From Roseibium aggregatum (GTDB lineage: Bacteria > Pseudomonadota > Alphaproteobacteria > Rhizobiales > Stappiaceae): 64,000 bases of DNA. The position numbers and the translations under genes are program-made. Below the pieces are notes generated by a model, which did no database searches, was not told where the DNA came from, and worked only from the letters and a program-made list of their open reading frames with translations. The stretch lies in assembly GCF_017309185.1 (NCBI RefSeq), contig NZ_JAEKJZ010000005.1, forward strand, positions 396,370 through 460,369. The letters run 5' to 3'. Positions 1-10,565 of this stretch are shown here, piece by piece (within the stretch, counting starts at the first letter, position 1; every line of letters starts with the position of its first letter).

Positions 1-618
1 GGGGAGGAAGACGGCTCGGGTGCCGAGGGCAAGCTCAGCCACGACCAGCTTCTGACCGCCCCGGACCAGGCCGTCGATTTCGTGCTCGCCACCAAATGCG
101 ACGCGCTGGCGATTGCCTGCGGCACCAGCCACGGGGCCTACAAGTTCAGCCGCAAACCCGATGGCGACATCCTGTCGATGGCGACCATCGAGGCGATCCA
201 CCGGAACCTGCCGTCGACCCATCTGGTCATGCACGGGTCGAGTTCCGTTCCCCAGTATCTGCAGGATCTCATCAACGGGAACGGCGGCGACATGCCCCAG
301 ACCTACGGGGTGCCGGTCGAGGAGATCGAGCGGGGCATCAAGATGGGTGTGCGCAAGGTCAACATCGATACGGACTGCCGCATGGCGATGACCGGACAGT
401 TCCGCAAGCTGGCGAAGGACAAGCCGGCCGAATTCGATCCGCGCAAATTCATGATCCCGGCCATGAAGGAACTGGAAGACCTCTGCCGGGATCGCTTCGA
501 GCGTTTCGGCACCGCCGGCCAGGCCGGCAAGATCAAGCCGGTTTCTCTCGACGACATGGCCAAGCGCTACGCATCCGGCGCTCTCGACCCGGACGTCGCG
601 ACTTCCCGCGCCGCCTGA
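1..618 (+). CDS. cbbA: Class II fructose-bisphosphate aldolase, Calvin-cycle type (5' end outside window)
   Basis: The reading frame is already open at base 1, so only the C-terminal ~205 residues are present. The protein condenses dihydroxyacetone phosphate with an aldose phosphate (FBP and SBP formation in the Calvin cycle). Visible class II features are the acidic EEDG start, the stretch [21 protein letters not shown] with the Zn/substrate-binding GTSHG, and [12 protein letters not shown], the phosphate-binding NIDTD motif. The C-terminal [19 protein letters not shown] resembles the long-form CbbA family. It lies 24 bp upstream of cbbL, with an AGGAGA site between them, as the usual neighbour in red-type cbb operons. 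Confidence 0.93.
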   Translation, partial: GEEDGSGAEGKLSHDQLLTAPDQAVDFVLATKCDALAIACGTSHGAYKFSRKPDGDILSMATIEAIHRNLPSTHLVMHGSSSVPQYLQDLINGNGGDMPQTYGVPVEEIERGIKMGVRKVNIDTDCRMAMTGQFRKLAKDKPAEFDPRKFMIPAMKELEDLCRDRFERFGTAGQAGKIKPVSLDDMAKRYASGALDPDVATSRAA

Positions 619-2109
<1,491 letters not shown>

Positions 2110-2121
2110 GGAGACGAGACC

Positions 2122-2511
2122 ATGCGGATCACACAAGGATGCTTTTCGTTCCTGCCGGATCTGGACGACGTGCAGATCACCGCGCAGATCGAATATTGCC
2201 TCGACAAGGAGTGGGCGATCGGCGTCGAGTTCACCTACGACCCCCACCCGAGGAACACCTATTGGGAAATGTGGGGCAACCCCATGTTCGACCTGAGGGA
2301 TGCCAAGGGCGTGATGATGGAACTCGACGAGTGCCGCAAGGCGCATCCGGACGCCTACATCCGGATCAACGCCTTCGACGACGAGCGCGGCATTGAATCG
2401 GTGAAGATGAGTTTCATCGTCAACCGGCCCGCCGAAGAGCCGAAGATCCACATGCAGCGGACCGACTTTGTCGACCGCGCGCAGAAATACGCCTGGGACG
2501 TGCGCTACTGA
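2122..2511 (+). CDS. cbbS: RuBisCO small subunit, form I red type
   Basis: Small subunit (129 residues) that caps the RuBisCO L8 core. It begins [19 protein letters not shown], typical of red-type CbbS, with conserved [28 protein letters not shown]. The C-terminal tail ([20 protein letters not shown]) is the red-type extension that forms the central beta-barrel of the holoenzyme. It lies 12 bp behind cbbL with an AAGGAGACG site and is certainly cotranscribed with it. A strong hairpin follows the stop codon. Confidence 0.98.
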   Translation: MRITQGCFSFLPDLDDVQITAQIEYCLDKEWAIGVEFTYDPHPRNTYWEMWGNPMFDLRDAKGVMMELDECRKAHPDAYIRINAFDDERGIESVKMSFIVNRPAEEPKIHMQRTDFVDRAQKYAWDVRY

Positions 2512-2523
2512 GCGACCCGGCAA

Positions 2524-2564
2524 AGGCCATGCGCCCCCAAGTCTTCCCGGGGGACGCATGGCCT
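2524..2564 (+). terminator. Hairpin between cbbS and cbbX (attenuator or mRNA-stabilising stem)
   Basis: Arms at 2524-2538 and 2549-2564 pair over about 15 bp with one bulged A (2554). The 5' arm is AGGCCATGCGCCCCC and the loop is 10 nt. It is followed by TCATTTT only, a weak U-tract. Placed between the highly expressed cbbLS and the low-stoichiometry activase gene cbbX, it fits partial termination or 3'-end protection of the cbbLS mRNA. That role is inferred from position. Confidence 0.65.
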
Positions 2565-2585
2565 CATTTTCAGGAGACAGGACCG

Positions 2586-3521
2586 ATGACACAAGAGAGC
2601 GAAACCGGCCATCCGGCGACCGTCGACCTTGCCGCCGAATACGAGGCTTCGGGCGTCGGCGAGGTGATGCGGGAGCTCGACGAGGCGCTCATCGGGCTTG
2701 CTCCGGTCAAGCAGCGCATCCGCGAGACGGCGGCCCTGCTGCTGGTCGACAAGGCCCGCCGCGACATGGGCCTCGCGCAGGATACGCCGACGCTTCACAT
2801 GAGCTTCACCGGCAATCCCGGCACGGGCAAGACAACGGTCGCCAGGATGATGTCCGGTCTGCTTCACCGCCTTGGCTATGTGCGCAAGGGTCACCTGGTG
2901 ACCGTCACGCGCGACGATCTCGTCGGCCAGTACATCGGCCACACGGCGCCCAAGACCAAGGAAGTCCTGAAGAAGGCGATGGGCGGGGTGCTCTTCATCG
3001 ACGAGGCCTATTACCTCTACAAGCCCGACAACGAGCGCGACTACGGCCAGGAAGCCATCGAGATCCTGTTGCAGGTGATGGAAAACAACCGCGACGATCT
3101 CGTGGTCATCATGGCCGGCTACGCGGACAAGATGGACAAGTTCTTTTCCGCCAATCCCGGCTTCCGCTCCCGCATCGCGCACCACATCGACTTCCCCGAC
3201 TACACGGACGAGGAACTCCTGAAGATCGCGAAGTCCATGCTGGATCACCAGAATTACGGCCTCGACGAGGCTGCTGCGAAGGCACTTGCCGAATACATCA
3301 CCTTGCGGCGTCGGCAACCCCATTTCGCCAATGCGCGCTCGATCCGCAACGCGCTCGACCGCGCCCGTCTGCGCCAGGCCAACCGTCTGTTCAGCGAAGC
3401 GAAAGGCCCGCTCGATGCGGCCGCGCTCTCGACCATTTGCGAACCGGACATCCGGGCAAGCCGGGTCTTTAAAGGCGGGCTCGATGTCGACCGGGCCGCG
3501 CGGCCGCAAGCGGCCGAATGA
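2586..3521 (+). CDS. cbbX: Red-type RuBisCO activase, AAA+ ATPase
   Basis: Hexameric AAA+ remodelling ATPase that pulls on the CbbL C-terminus to release inhibitory sugar phosphates. The sequence shows Walker A ([13 protein letters not shown]), Walker B ([14 protein letters not shown]) and a pore-loop region around [16 protein letters not shown], with the AAA sensor/arginine region in [17 protein letters not shown]. The ATG at 2586 was chosen because AGGAGACAG lies just upstream; an ATG at 2529 would place the N-terminus inside the preceding hairpin. Length is 311 residues, standard for CbbX. Confidence 0.97.
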   Translation: MTQESETGHPATVDLAAEYEASGVGEVMRELDEALIGLAPVKQRIRETAALLLVDKARRDMGLAQDTPTLHMSFTGNPGTGKTTVARMMSGLLHRLGYVRKGHLVTVTRDDLVGQYIGHTAPKTKEVLKKAMGGVLFIDEAYYLYKPDNERDYGQEAIEILLQVMENNRDDLVVIMAGYADKMDKFFSANPGFRSRIAHHIDFPDYTDEELLKIAKSMLDHQNYGLDEAAAKALAEYITLRRRQPHFANARSIRNALDRARLRQANRLFSEAKGPLDAAALSTICEPDIRASRVFKGGLDVDRAARPQAAE

Positions 3522-3561
3522 AGCCCGCCGAATGATACCGGTACCGAGAAGAGGAAACTCC

Positions 3562-4263
3562 ATGACCTTTGACAGATCCATCAAGATCGCCCCCTCGATC
3601 CTCTCCGCCGACTTCGCCAATTTCGGCCGGGAAATCGAGGCCATCGAGGACCAGGGTTGCGACTGGGTGCATGTGGACGTGATGGACGGCCATTTCGTGC
3701 CCAATCTCACCTTCGGCCCGCAACTCTGCAAGGCTATCCGTCCCCATATCAGGACGGTGATGGACGTTCACCTGATGATCGCACCGGTCGATCCCTACAT
3801 CGAGGCCTTCGCCGACGCCGGCGCCGATATCATCACTGCCCACCTTGAGGCCGGCCGGCATATCCACCGGACGCTGCAGGCGATCCGGGCGACGGGGAAA
3901 AAGGCCGGGCTCGCGCTCAATCCAGGCACGCCGGTCGACGCGGTCGCTCCCTTGCTCGACCTGTGCGACCTGATCTGCGTGATGACGGTCAATCCGGGCT
4001 TCGGCGGGCAGAAATTCATTCGCTCCCAGGTCGACCAGATCGGGCGGCTGAGAGCTCTGATCGGCGACAGGCCGATCCATATCGAGGTGGACGGCGGCGT
4101 CGACCCGTCGACCGCTCCGCTGGTGGCGCAAGCGGGCGCCGATGTTCTGGTGGCCGGCTCCGCCGTGTTCAGGGGCGGGTCCGTGAACAGCCCTCAGGAG
4201 TACGGCGCCAATATCGCGAACATCCGGGGAGCGGCGGAAGCCGCGTTGAAACAGGCTGCCTGA
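3562..4263 (+). CDS. rpe: Ribulose-phosphate 3-epimerase
   Basis: Interconverts xylulose-5-P and ribulose-5-P, regenerating the RuBisCO substrate precursor. The TIM-barrel signatures are all present: IAPSILSADFANF, VHVDVMDGHFVPNLTFGP (metal-binding His/Asp), DVHLMI, TVNPGFGGQKF and IEVDGGVDPSTAPL with the catalytic Asp. Length is 233 residues. The ATG at 3562 follows AGAGGAAACTCC; longer in-frame extensions lie in cbbX shadow sequence. Forty bp separate it from cbbX, so it is part of the cbb operon (also called cbbE). Confidence 0.96.
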   Translation: MTFDRSIKIAPSILSADFANFGREIEAIEDQGCDWVHVDVMDGHFVPNLTFGPQLCKAIRPHIRTVMDVHLMIAPVDPYIEAFADAGADIITAHLEAGRHIHRTLQAIRATGKKAGLALNPGTPVDAVAPLLDLCDLICVMTVNPGFGGQKFIRSQVDQIGRLRALIGDRPIHIEVDGGVDPSTAPLVAQAGADVLVAGSAVFRGGSVNSPQEYGANIANIRGAAEAALKQAA

Positions 4264-4293
4264 GCGCCGCAACAAAACTGTCGGAGGAAACAC

Positions 4294-5421
4294 ATGCAGA
4301 TCCCGAACCGCCTTCTCATGGGACCCGGGCCCTCGAACGTCACACCGGACGTTCTCGACGCGCTGTCGCAGCCGACCATCGGCCACCTCGATCCGGTTTT
4401 CCAGTCCCTGATGGAGGAGGTGAAGGACCTCCTGCGCTACGCGTTTCAGACCAGCAACGCCATGACATTTCCGATCTCCGCACCCGCCTCGCTCGCCATG
4501 GAAGCGGCCCTTGTGAACCTGATTGAGCCGGGCGATACGGCGCTTATCGTCCAAAACGGAGTCTTCGGCGGTCGCATGGCCGATATCGCCGCGCGCGCCG
4601 GGGCGAACGTGGTGCTTCTCGCCTTCGACTGGGGCACCCCGATCTGTCTGGAAACCGTCGAACGGGCCATTCGGCAATATCCGCAGGCGAGGCTCCTGTC
4701 CTTCGTCCACGCGGAAACCTCCACCGGTGTTCGCTCCGACGCGGCAAGCCTCTGCAAGCTCGCCCACGATGCCGGCATCCTGAGCGTGGTGGATACCGTC
4801 ACCGGTCTCGGTGGCGTCCCGGTCGCCGTCGATGACTGGCAGGCGGATGTGGTCTATTCCGGCACCCAGAAATGCCTTTCGGTTCCCCCTGGCCTTGCCC
4901 CGATCACCTTTTCCGAAAAGGCGGTTCAGGGCATCCGCTCGCGCAAGACCAAGGTGCAGTCCTGGTTCATGGATTTGAACCTGGTTCTCGGCTACTGGTC
5001 CGGCGAAGGCGGACGGTCCTATCACCATACCGCGCCGGTGAACGCGATCTACGGACTGGCCAGAGGCCTTGCCGACCTGAAGGCGGAAGGCCTGGAGGCA
5101 AGCTGGGAGCGTCATCGCCGCATGCACCTTCGGCTGGCGGAAGGCTTGCGCAATCTCGGACTGGACTTTCTGGTCGAGGAAGAGCACCGTCTGCCGCAGC
5201 TCAACACGGTCGTGGTGCCTGCCGACATCAACGAGGCCTTCGTCCGCAGCAAGCTGCTCATGGATCAGGGCATCGAGATCGGAGCCGGTCTCGGCACGCT
5301 CGCGGGCAAGGTCTGGCGCATCGGCCTGATGGGGCATACCGCCCGCGCCGAGAATGTCGACCGCCTGATCGGCGCCCTGGAAGAAGCTCTCGCGGAAGCG
5401 CGCCGCCGCGCCGTCGCCTGA
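4294..5421 (+). CDS. Class V aminotransferase, alanine/serine-glyoxylate aminotransferase family
   Basis: PLP enzyme of the AGXT-like branch, 375 residues. It opens LLMGPGPSNV, typical of alanine-glyoxylate and serine-glyoxylate aminotransferases. ETSTGVRSDA and VVDTVTGLGGVPVAVDDW contain the PLP-ring Asp, and SGTQKCLSVPPGLAP carries the Schiff-base lysine. The family transfers an amino group to glyoxylate. Located between rpe and cbbZ, it most plausibly turns glyoxylate derived from 2-phosphoglycolate into glycine; the amino donor (Ala or Ser) cannot be read from the sequence. A GGAGGAAAC site precedes the ATG. Confidence 0.9.
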   Translation: MQIPNRLLMGPGPSNVTPDVLDALSQPTIGHLDPVFQSLMEEVKDLLRYAFQTSNAMTFPISAPASLAMEAALVNLIEPGDTALIVQNGVFGGRMADIAARAGANVVLLAFDWGTPICLETVERAIRQYPQARLLSFVHAETSTGVRSDAASLCKLAHDAGILSVVDTVTGLGGVPVAVDDWQADVVYSGTQKCLSVPPGLAPITFSEKAVQGIRSRKTKVQSWFMDLNLVLGYWSGEGGRSYHHTAPVNAIYGLARGLADLKAEGLEASWERHRRMHLRLAEGLRNLGLDFLVEEEHRLPQLNTVVVPADINEAFVRSKLLMDQGIEIGAGLGTLAGKVWRIGLMGHTARAENVDRLIGALEEALAEARRRAVA

Positions 5422-5444
5422 GCCCTCTTGAAGGAGACACCGAG

Positions 5445-5999
5445 ATGGCCGCCACGCCCCCTGTCTGCGACTTCGGCTGGAAAGCGCCTGCCTTCACGCT
5501 TCCGGCCACGGACGGCGAATCCTACAGCCTTTCGGACCTCGCCGGTCCGAAAGGCACGCTCATCATGTTCATCTGCAATCATTGTCCCTATGTGATCGCG
5601 GTGCGCGAACGGCTTCTGCGCGACGCGCGCGATCTGTTGGACATCGGCATCGGCGTTGCCGCGATCAGCGCGAACGATGCCGGGGCCTATCCGCAGGACG
5701 GCTTCGAGAAGATGACCGAACTGGCCGAGCGGGAGAGATTTCCGTTTCCCTATCTTTATGACGAGGACCAGTCGGCCGCCCGTGCCTATGGCGCCGTCTG
5801 CACGCCGGATTTCTTCGGCTTCAACGCGGATCTGGAACTGCAGTACCGCGGCCGTCTGGATGCCTCGCGCAAGGAAACCGGACCCGGCGACCTGCGCCGG
5901 GATCTTTACGAGGCAATGCGCCAGGTGGCGGAAACAGGCCGAGGGCCCGAGGACCAGATCCCGTCCATGGGCTGTTCGATCAAGTGGAAGGCGGCATGA
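5445..5999 (+). CDS. Thioredoxin-fold redoxin (AhpC/TSA-like, CNHC motif)
   Basis: A 184-residue thioredoxin-fold protein: FGWKAPAFTLPATDGESYSL start, FICNHCPYVIAVRERL with a CxxC pair at the usual redox position, VAAISANDAG, and CTPDFFGFNADLELQYRGRLD with the cis-Pro loop. The PSMGCSIKWK tail is a conserved ending of this uncharacterised subfamily. No signal peptide is visible, so it is presumably cytoplasmic. It sits 23 bp after the aminotransferase (AAGGAGACACCGAG site) and overlaps cbbZ by 4 bp (ATGA), so it belongs to the cbb operon. Its redox partner is unknown. Confidence 0.85.
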   Translation: MAATPPVCDFGWKAPAFTLPATDGESYSLSDLAGPKGTLIMFICNHCPYVIAVRERLLRDARDLLDIGIGVAAISANDAGAYPQDGFEKMTELAERERFPFPYLYDEDQSAARAYGAVCTPDFFGFNADLELQYRGRLDASRKETGPGDLRRDLYEAMRQVAETGRGPEDQIPSMGCSIKWKAA

Positions 6000-6658
6000 A
6001 ACCCATACTTATCTTCGACCTCGACGGCACGCTGATCGACAGCGCGCCGGACCTCCATGCGGCGGCCTCGAGGCTGCTTGAGCGCGAAGGCCATCCGCCG
6101 CTTTCGCTCACCACGATCCGCTCCTTCATCGGCAACGGTATCCCGGTTCTGGTGGAGCGGATCGTCGCCACGGCGGGGCTCGATCCGCTGGACCACCCGC
6201 GTCTGGTTGCAGCCTTTCTCGAGGATTATCTGGCGCATTCGACGGATCTGACGGGCCCCTATCCGGGTGTTGTGGAGGTTCTGGCCGAGCTGAAGCAGTC
6301 CGGCTTCGTGCTCGGCGTGTGCACCAACAAGCCCCACCGGCCGGCGGAGAAGATCCTCGAGGATCTCGGTCTGGCAGCTTTCTTCGATGGCCTGATCGGT
6401 GGCGACACGCTCAAGACGCGCAAACCCGAGCCGGACGGTCTGCTGCTCCTGAAAGACAGTCTCGGCGGCGGACCGATTGTCTATGTCGGCGACAGCGAGG
6501 TCGATGCCGAAACCTCCCGCCGCGCCGGCATTCCCTTCGCTCTGTTCGAGGCGGGGTACCGGAAGACGGCCGTCTCCGAAATCCCGCACGATGCCAGCTT
6601 CTCGACCTTCCGCGAACTGCCGGCCGTTGCCCGCGTCCTGCTGCCGGTTCCCGCGTGA
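5996..6658 (+). CDS. cbbZ: Phosphoglycolate phosphatase
   Basis: HAD-superfamily phosphatase (220 residues) hydrolysing 2-phosphoglycolate, the product of RuBisCO oxygenase activity. HAD motif I is FDLDGTLIDSAPDL, motif II is GVCTNKP, motif III includes the Lys of KTRKPEPDGLL, and motif IV is VYVGDSEVDAETSRRAG. The ATG start overlaps the redoxin stop (ATGA), suggesting translational coupling. CbbZ is a standard member of proteobacterial cbb operons. Confidence 0.93.
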   Translation: MKPILIFDLDGTLIDSAPDLHAAASRLLEREGHPPLSLTTIRSFIGNGIPVLVERIVATAGLDPLDHPRLVAAFLEDYLAHSTDLTGPYPGVVEVLAELKQSGFVLGVCTNKPHRPAEKILEDLGLAAFFDGLIGGDTLKTRKPEPDGLLLLKDSLGGGPIVYVGDSEVDAETSRRAGIPFALFEAGYRKTAVSEIPHDASFSTFRELPAVARVLLPVPA

Positions 6659-6666
6659 GGTCCGGG

Positions 6667-7371
6667 GTGGAAGGACTGAAGGCCTTGATTTTCGATGTCG
6701 ACGGAACGCTTGCGGAAACCGAAGAACTTCATCGCCAGGCCTTCAACCGGACCTTTCAGGACTTTGGGCTTGACTGGCACTGGAGTGTCGACACGTACCG
6801 GGATCTGCTCAAGACCGCTGGCGGCAAGGAACGCCTCCGGGTCTGGCGGGACAGGGTGGGAGCACGGGTGTCCGATGCCACCATCACGGAGCTGCACAAG
6901 GAAAAGACCGGGCATTATGGCCGGTTGATGAGCGAAGCGGGCGTCCGGCTGCGGCCGGGCATCGCGGACCTGATGGACTTTGCGAGGAAAAACGGCCTGA
7001 AGCGCGCGATCGCGACAACGACCAACCGGCCGAATGTCGACGCGTTGTGCCTTGCCGCCTTCGGCAGACCGGCGCAGGACCTGTTCGATACCATCGCCGC
7101 GGGCGACGAGGTGCCGGCAAAGAAACCGGCGCCGGACGTTTACTTGCTCGCCCTCGAACGGCTCGAAGTTGCCGCGGGCGAGGCCATTGCCTTCGAGGAC
7201 AGCCGGATCGGCGTTCTGTCCGCCAAGGCTGCCGGCCTGCGCGTCATCGCCGCACCGTCCCTTTACACCACCTCGGACCGTCTGGACGAAGCGGATCTGA
7301 CCGCTCCGGCCCTGTCACTGGAATTGGTCCGGGAGGCTTCCGCTTTTTTCAGCGGGGCTTTTTCCGGGTGA
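6667..7371 (+). CDS. cbbY: CbbY-family HAD phosphatase (xylulose-1,5-bisphosphate phosphatase)
   Basis: HAD hydrolase with KALIFDVDGTLAETEELHRQAFN, the CbbY hallmark, then ATTTNRPN (motif II), AKKPAPDVYLLALERL (motif III Lys) and AFEDSRIGVLSAKAAGL (motif IV). Characterised red-type CbbY removes the misfire inhibitor xylulose-1,5-bisphosphate, so it complements CbbX. Two GTG starts are possible: 6655 overlaps the cbbZ stop (GTGA), while 6667 has GAGG six bases upstream and was chosen. The 3' end overlaps the convergent exbD-like gene by 23 bp. Confidence 0.92.
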   Translation: MEGLKALIFDVDGTLAETEELHRQAFNRTFQDFGLDWHWSVDTYRDLLKTAGGKERLRVWRDRVGARVSDATITELHKEKTGHYGRLMSEAGVRLRPGIADLMDFARKNGLKRAIATTTNRPNVDALCLAAFGRPAQDLFDTIAAGDEVPAKKPAPDVYLLALERLEVAAGEAIAFEDSRIGVLSAKAAGLRVIAAPSLYTTSDRLDEADLTAPALSLELVREASAFFSGAFSG

Positions 7372-7744
7372 TAAGAAGGATATTGGTTTCACCTGCATCT
7401 GACAGGGTCCTGAGCACGTCCTCAAGCTTGTCCGCCTGAAGTTGTCCATCGGCGGCGACCTTTAACGCGTCGCCGGAAAGGTCTCCGTTCTTGTGGGCGT
7501 TCAGCCAGTCCTCCACGCTCACTTCGGTTTTGCGGATGTAGGTTTTGCCGTCTGAGCCGATGATCAGCGCGCCGGTTGAGCGAAGGTTTTCATCGTCGGT
7601 GATATCCTGCGGGGGCTCGATGGCACTCGCATCGTCGCGCGCCAAAGTGCCCGCCACCATGTAAAACACAAGCAGCAGGAAAATGATGTCAATCATCGAC
7701 GACAGCGGAATGGGTCGGCGTTTTGTATTGGATCTCAATCGCAC
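7349..7744 (-). CDS. ExbD/TolR-family biopolymer transport protein (orphan)
   Basis: A 131-residue protein with the ExbD/TolR layout: short basic N-terminus (VRLRSNTKRRPIPL), a single membrane segment beginning SSMIDIIFLLLVFYMV that contains the proton-path Asp (MID), and a periplasmic domain ending in TNILLITRKK. The GTG at 7744 was chosen because GGAGAG lies seven bases upstream; the frame remains open 26 codons further. ExbD normally works with ExbB/MotA-type channels, but no ExbB or TonB is adjacent. It converges on cbbY with overlapping 3' ends. Confidence 0.82.
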   Translation of the reverse strand: MRLRSNTKRRPIPLSSMIDIIFLLLVFYMVAGTLARDDASAIEPPQDITDDENLRSTGALIIGSDGKTYIRKTEVSVEDWLNAHKNGDLSGDALKVAADGQLQADKLEDVLRTLSDAGETNILLITRKKPR

Positions 7745-8482
7745 GCTACATCTCTCCACGACCAATGACGGGATGGATGCCGCATTTGCCGGAAACCAGA
7801 TTGGATCCCGGAAACCGGACAACCGGCTGTGCCTGGCCGTGACGCTGGAGCGCTGCTGAGTAAGCCTTCAAGCAATTCGATGCTTCAGGAACTCAGACTA
7901 CCAGCCGCAGGGTGTGATTCAAGCCTGCGTTGAAGGCGTCACGCCTTCGCGCGCAGGCGTTTGACCGGGAGATCGTCTCGCAGGATGTCGTCCTTCATCG
8001 CCGAGAGTTCGCCGGTTGTCCATTTCGCACATGACTGACTGGTACCGGTTACGGCCTGCGGCCGTCAAAACGAAATTACCCCGCAAGCTGAGTCCCGGGC
8101 AGCTTGCGGGGTCTGAAAATTTCTGTTGGCAACGGGAGGAGGAAACACCGTTCCGTTGGGATAGTAAACCGGATCTTAATTTTAACGTTAAGACTGTGCG
8201 GTTCGTTGCGAACGATCACCGGTAGCAGACTTCAATTATGGGTTTCGGCAGGAGCCGAACACGGGTTTGAAGAGTGTTTCATTGCGGTCATGGCCGCCCG
8301 GCGGGCAGGGATTTCCGGCGGGGCTTGATAGGGCTTTGCCTGATGTAAACAGCGGTCCCTTTCCGTCTGGCGGCTTGCTCTGGTTCTTGCGTCAAACAAG
8401 CCTGAGCGAAACGACGGCCTGACGTCCTGGCCGTCAGGGGAAACGCCCCGATTGTCTGGCAGCGTTCGGTCGGGAATATCCC
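7745..8482. other. 738-bp gene-free stretch
   Basis: No convincing gene is visible; the small ORFs here have no recognisable motif. It holds a perfect 12-bp hairpin at 8079-8111 and a 7-bp hairpin (CCTGACG/CGTCAGG) at 8418-8438. The latter lies just downstream of the - strand gene ending at 8483 and could be its terminator, although the following bases are not a clear U-tract. A short - strand stretch ending near 7938 reads WTTGELSAMKDDILRDD and may be a gene remnant, but it is too short to assign. Confidence 0.5.
8079..8111. terminator. Perfect 12-bp stem-loop, possible bidirectional terminator
   Basis: CCCCGCAAGCTG (8079-8090) and CAGCTTGCGGGG (8100-8111) are perfectly complementary around a 9-nt loop. 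Read on the - strand the stem is followed by TAATTTCGTTTT, a loose U-rich tail, so it could end transcripts coming from the chemoreceptor side. No gene abuts it, so the role is uncertain. Confidence 0.45.
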
Positions 8483-8773
8483 TCACCCAGCTGCGTCCAG
8501 AATACCTTTTTTTATGAGTTCCAATGCTTTCCCGATTTGATGTCGGGTATAGTAGCCCTCGATCGAGGTTGGGCTTGTCTGTTCCATATAGCGGGTAAGA
8601 ATCTCCAGTCCGTCGGCAATCTCGGCTGATTCAGGCAGGATCGTTTCAGCCTTCATTGCACGAAATTGCGCAATCAGTGCATGTAGGTTGGCCTTGAGAC
8701 GCTCGTCTTCGCGATTGAGCGCGGTCTTTTCGCTTGGAAAAGGAATGACTTCGCTTGGCGCCCGGTCTGTCAT
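8483..8773 (-). CDS. Small hypothetical protein downstream of chemoreceptor
   Basis: Predicted 96-residue soluble protein, mostly helical and charged, with a mid-section NREDERLKANLHALIAQFRA and a C-terminal YYTRHQIGKALELIKKGILDAAG. I do not recognise a family. The ATG at 8773 follows AAGGA at a 9-base distance. It begins 82 bp downstream of the chemoreceptor stop on the same strand, so cotranscription is likely and a role in chemosensory signalling is possible but unproven. The upstream in-frame extension overlaps the chemoreceptor end and was not used. Confidence 0.6.
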   Translation of the reverse strand: MTDRAPSEVIPFPSEKTALNREDERLKANLHALIAQFRAMKAETILPESAEIADGLEILTRYMEQTSPTSIEGYYTRHQIGKALELIKKGILDAAG

Positions 8774-8855
8774 GGCTTCCGGTCCTTTCAGTTTGGTCAA
8801 CTTCGTGCGGAGTGTTCTTTTTGAGAACGCTCCGCACCGCCGGTCGGCCTTTAAA

Positions 8856-10565
8856 TCAGGCAGCTTCGCTGTTGCGTTCAAGTTCGGCCAGAAAGGTTCT
8901 GACGGTGGACTCCACATAGGAGGTCCGGTCCGCAACAGACTTCGCAGAGGACAATACCTGCGTGATCGCCGCGCTATTTTCGGACGCAGCCTCTTTCAGG
9001 CTGTTGAGCGCACGGGATACTTCGTTCACGCCGGAGGCTGCTTCCTGGACGTTACGGGCAATGTCCGATGTCGTAGCGGCCTGCTCGTCGGAAGCTGCCG
9101 CGACGTCCTGCGAGATCTGTGTCAGCGAGCCGATGACCTCGGCGATTTTTTCCACGACCGGAACGGTGGTCTGCACGTCCTCCTGCATCTGACCGATCTG
9201 AGCCGTGATTTCCTCGGCGGCCTTCGAGGTCTGGCTCGCCAGGTCCTTCACCTCGGCGGCGACGACGGCGAACCCCTTGCCGGCTTCGCCTGCGCGTGCG
9301 GCCTCGATCGTGGCATTCAGGGCGAGAAGGTTCGTCTGCTCGGCGATGTTCTTGATCAAGTCGATGACTTCACCGATATGGCTTGCGCCTGTCGAAAGGG
9401 AGCGAACCCTTTCGGTCGCATTCGTGGCCTCGCTGCTTGCGGAGGTTGCCAGTGCGGCGGTTTTCGCAACCTGGGAGGCGACTTCCGTGATTGAGGAACT
9501 CATCTCTTCCGTCGCGCCGGCGACCATCTCCACGTTGGAGGAGGCCTGCGTGGAAGCGGACGCAACGGAATTGCTTTCGTTGGCTGTTTCTTCAGCGGCA
9601 GACGCCATTGATTGCGACGATGTTTCCAGTTCGTGCGCCGAGGAGGACAGTACCGACACGGCCTGGTCGATGTCCGCCTGGAACTTCGCGGCGAGTTTCG
9701 TGACCATTTCGGCCCGCGCTGCGCGTTCCTCGGCCAGCTGTTCCCTTTCGGCCAGTTCTTTGGCCCGGGTTGCGGCATTTTCCTTGAGCGTCGCCATCGC
9801 TCGCGCGATTTCGCCTATATCGTCTCTATCTTCGACAAAGGGGATCTCCAGTTCGAAGTTTTCATTCGAAAACTCTGTGAGACCTTCGACGATCTTCGTC
9901 AGTCTCGACGAAATGGACCTGCGGGATACCCAGATGGCCAATGCCAGACCGCCAAGCGTACCGATCAGGGCGATCGCGACCAGAAGTATCTCGGCATTAA
10001 CCGCGATATTGTCGGCTGCCTCAGCGTAGTCTTTGCCGTGCTGTTCGGAAGCGGCCACGTACTCGTTCAGAGCAAGGGTCAGCTCATCGATTTGCTTTCG
10101 GCTTTCGTTGATACCCGCCTTCTGCCGCAGGTCCTCCTCGGTCAACTCCGCGACATTTGCCGTTTTCAGAAGCTCAAGCTCCTCCCGGATATGCCGCGCG
10201 AGTTTCGAAAAGCTGTCTTTGATCGCATTCAAAGAGTCGAGGTCGTTCTTGTTGGTCGTTGACTCCAGCGCGTGCATGAGACGCTTCTCGAAGGCCGATT
10301 TGGCGTTCGTTATCTCGGCGGTCACCGTGCTCCTTTTGTCCGGATCTGACAGCAACAGATACTCTGCGCGGTTGATCTGAAGGAGGTCCTGAATCATTTC
10401 CTCACCGAGGCGGATGTCCTCCGCAGAGGCATTGATCTCCTGGGCTGCCTCCCGCAAGCTTGCCAGCGAAAAGAAACCGACGAGGGTTACGATTGCGGTG
10501 ACCGTTGATATTCCCGCAGCCAGTGCCGCGACCTTTGATGAAACCGAAACATTCGCTAAGCGCAT
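8856..10565 (-). CDS. Methyl-accepting chemotaxis protein
   Basis: Transmembrane chemoreceptor, 569 residues. TM1 is at about 12-34, followed by a ~150-residue helical periplasmic sensor (likely four-helix bundle type, with a [10 protein letters not shown] segment), TM2 at about 189-212 and a HAMP linker at about 213-265. The cytoplasmic signalling domain contains the conserved hairpin tip [20 protein letters not shown] followed by [15 protein letters not shown], which contacts CheA/CheW. No CheR-binding pentapeptide is seen at the C-terminus ([14 protein letters not shown]). The ATG at 10565 has GGAGAGGAAAA upstream. The ligand is unknown. Confidence 0.95.
   Translation of the reverse strand: MRLANVSVSSKVAALAAGISTVTAIVTLVGFFSLASLREAAQEINASAEDIRLGEEMIQDLLQINRAEYLLLSDPDKRSTVTAEITNAKSAFEKRLMHALESTTNKNDLDSLNAIKDSFSKLARHIREELELLKTANVAELTEEDLRQKAGINESRKQIDELTLALNEYVAASEQHGKDYAEAADNIAVNAEILLVAIALIGTLGGLALAIWVSRRSISSRLTKIVEGLTEFSNENFELEIPFVEDRDDIGEIARAMATLKENAATRAKELAEREQLAEERAARAEMVTKLAAKFQADIDQAVSVLSSSAHELETSSQSMASAAEETANESNSVASASTQASSNVEMVAGATEEMSSSITEVASQVAKTAALATSASSEATNATERVRSLSTGASHIGEVIDLIKNIAEQTNLLALNATIEAARAGEAGKGFAVVAAEVKDLASQTSKAAEEITAQIGQMQEDVQTTVPVVEKIAEVIGSLTQISQDVAAASDEQAATTSDIARNVQEAASGVNEVSRALNSLKEAASENSAAITQVLSSAKSVADRTSYVESTVRTFLAELERNSEAA

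Noticed and set aside
3469..5337. 622-residue - strand open reading frame
   Set aside because: It lies antisense to rpe and the class V aminotransferase, both strong genes. Its sequence is low in hydrophobic family motifs and looks like a GC-driven shadow.
8232..8486. 84-residue - strand ORF in the 7745-8482 gap
   Set aside because: No motif, poor start context, and it overlaps the end of the small downstream gene.
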